From contig JBKPNX010000180.1 in assembly GCA_046732855.1 (NCBI GenBank), positions 1 through 5,543 on the forward strand: DNA of 5,543 nucleotides, written 5' to 3'. The notes beneath the pieces were generated by a model. That model was not told the origin of the DNA, ran no database searches, and saw only the letters and a program-made list of their open reading frames with translations. Of this stretch, positions 5,100-5,543 are shown in pieces; position 1 is the first letter of the stretch; each line of letters begins with the position of its first letter. This stretch comes from JBKPNX01 sp046732855. GTDB lineage: Bacteria > Pseudomonadota > Alphaproteobacteria > Geminicoccales > Geminicoccaceae. The translations under genes and the position numbers were made by a program.

Positions 5100-5543
5100 A
5101 TGCAGGAACCCTTGCAGATCAGCTTTCACAACATGGACTCCTCCGAGGCGCTGGAGGCACGTGTGCGCGAGCATTGGGCCAAGGTCGAACGTCACTACGA
5201 CGGCATCATCAGCGCCCGAATCGTGCTCGAGGCGGCGCACAAGCAGCCGCACAAGAGCACGCTCGGCATCTCGATCTCGATCGGCGTGCCGGGGCGCGAC
5301 ATCGTGGTCAAGCGCGAGCAGCGCCTGCACGAGTCCGATCATCACGCCACCTGGGTGATCAACGAGGCCTTCCATACCGCCGAGCGTCAGCTCGAGGAGT
5401 ACGCGCAAAAGCAGCGCCATGAGGTCAAGGCCCACGGCGGGGAACGGGAGTACGCGCGGGTCGCGCGCCTCTATCCCGACCAGGACTACGGCTTGATCGA
5501 GACGCGCGCGGGCCTCGACGTCTATTTCCATCGGGACGTGCTG
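5100..5543 (+). CDS. HPF/RaiA-type ribosome hibernation factor fused to a cold-shock domain (partial, right edge)
   Basis: 148 codons are visible from the ATG at 5100 and the frame is still open at the window end. Residues 4-105 match the HPF/RaiA (sigma-54 modulation, S30AE) fold: an opening PLQISFHNMDSSEALEARV, a strand ISARIVLE (37-44), GISISIGVPGRDIVVK (56-71) and a long final helix (84-106). Proteins of this family bind the 30S decoding region and silence ribosomes under stress. After a short charged linker, YARVARLYPDQDYGLIET (118-135) and DVYFHRDVL (140-148) are the RNP-1-like and RNP-2-like strands of a cold-shock (CspA-type, OB-fold) domain that binds single-stranded nucleic acid. 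Fusions of this type are known in proteobacteria; a few tens of residues are probably missing. An internal Met12 is a poor start because it would remove the first strand. It is expected to be cytoplasmic and stress-induced. Confidence 0.92.
   Translation, partial: MQEPLQISFHNMDSSEALEARVREHWAKVERHYDGIISARIVLEAAHKQPHKSTLGISISIGVPGRDIVVKREQRLHESDHHATWVINEAFHTAERQLEEYAQKQRHEVKAHGGEREYARVARLYPDQDYGLIETRAGLDVYFHRDVL

Noticed and set aside
4382..5422. 346-residue plus-strand frame crossing the divergent region
   Set aside because: It runs antisense to the host-attachment-family gene and out of frame through the HPF-type gene, and is rich in Arg, Ser and Ala with no recognisable domain.

Overview
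The window is a GC-rich stretch of a bacterial chromosome, about two thirds G+C by eye. It reads as a proteobacterium, most likely an alphaproteobacterium. The evidence is an MlaC-type protein of the style common in alphaproteobacteria, a stand-alone ChrR-like cupin, a hibernation factor fused to a cold-shock domain, and a CtrA-like TTAA-N7-TTAG box. The class assignment is inference. No rRNA, tRNA, CRISPR array or insertion sequence was seen. The many long alternative frames are high-GC shadows.

Layout, left to right. A probable membrane protein runs off the left edge on the minus strand (1-102, GTG start). Next is a minus-strand ChrR-like cupin (291-746). A 396-base divergent region follows. 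It leads into a plus-strand pair: a single-pass membrane protein with a proline-rich linker and a LytR_C-like end (1143-2156), then a secreted protein made of two tandem DUF4142 domains (2223-3191). A perfect 22-bp palindrome sits just after that stop. A 353-base gap with a CtrA-like box precedes an orphan mlaC-like gene (3545-4195). A convergent, palindrome-rich gap separates it from a minus-strand host-attachment-family gene (4354-4821). A 278-base divergent region with two inverted repeats leads to an HPF/RaiA-type ribosome hibernation factor fused to a cold-shock domain (5100-5543), cut by the right edge.

How the genes fit together. Three products are envelope-directed: the LytR_C-like membrane protein, the tandem DUF4142 protein and MlaC. 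Two stand divergently at the right end, the host-attachment-family protein and the HPF-cold-shock fusion, and may share a stress-responsive control region. No single pathway ties the whole window together. The least explained items are the 1143-3191 pair, with its exact 149-residue internal duplication, and the control region between the last two genes.
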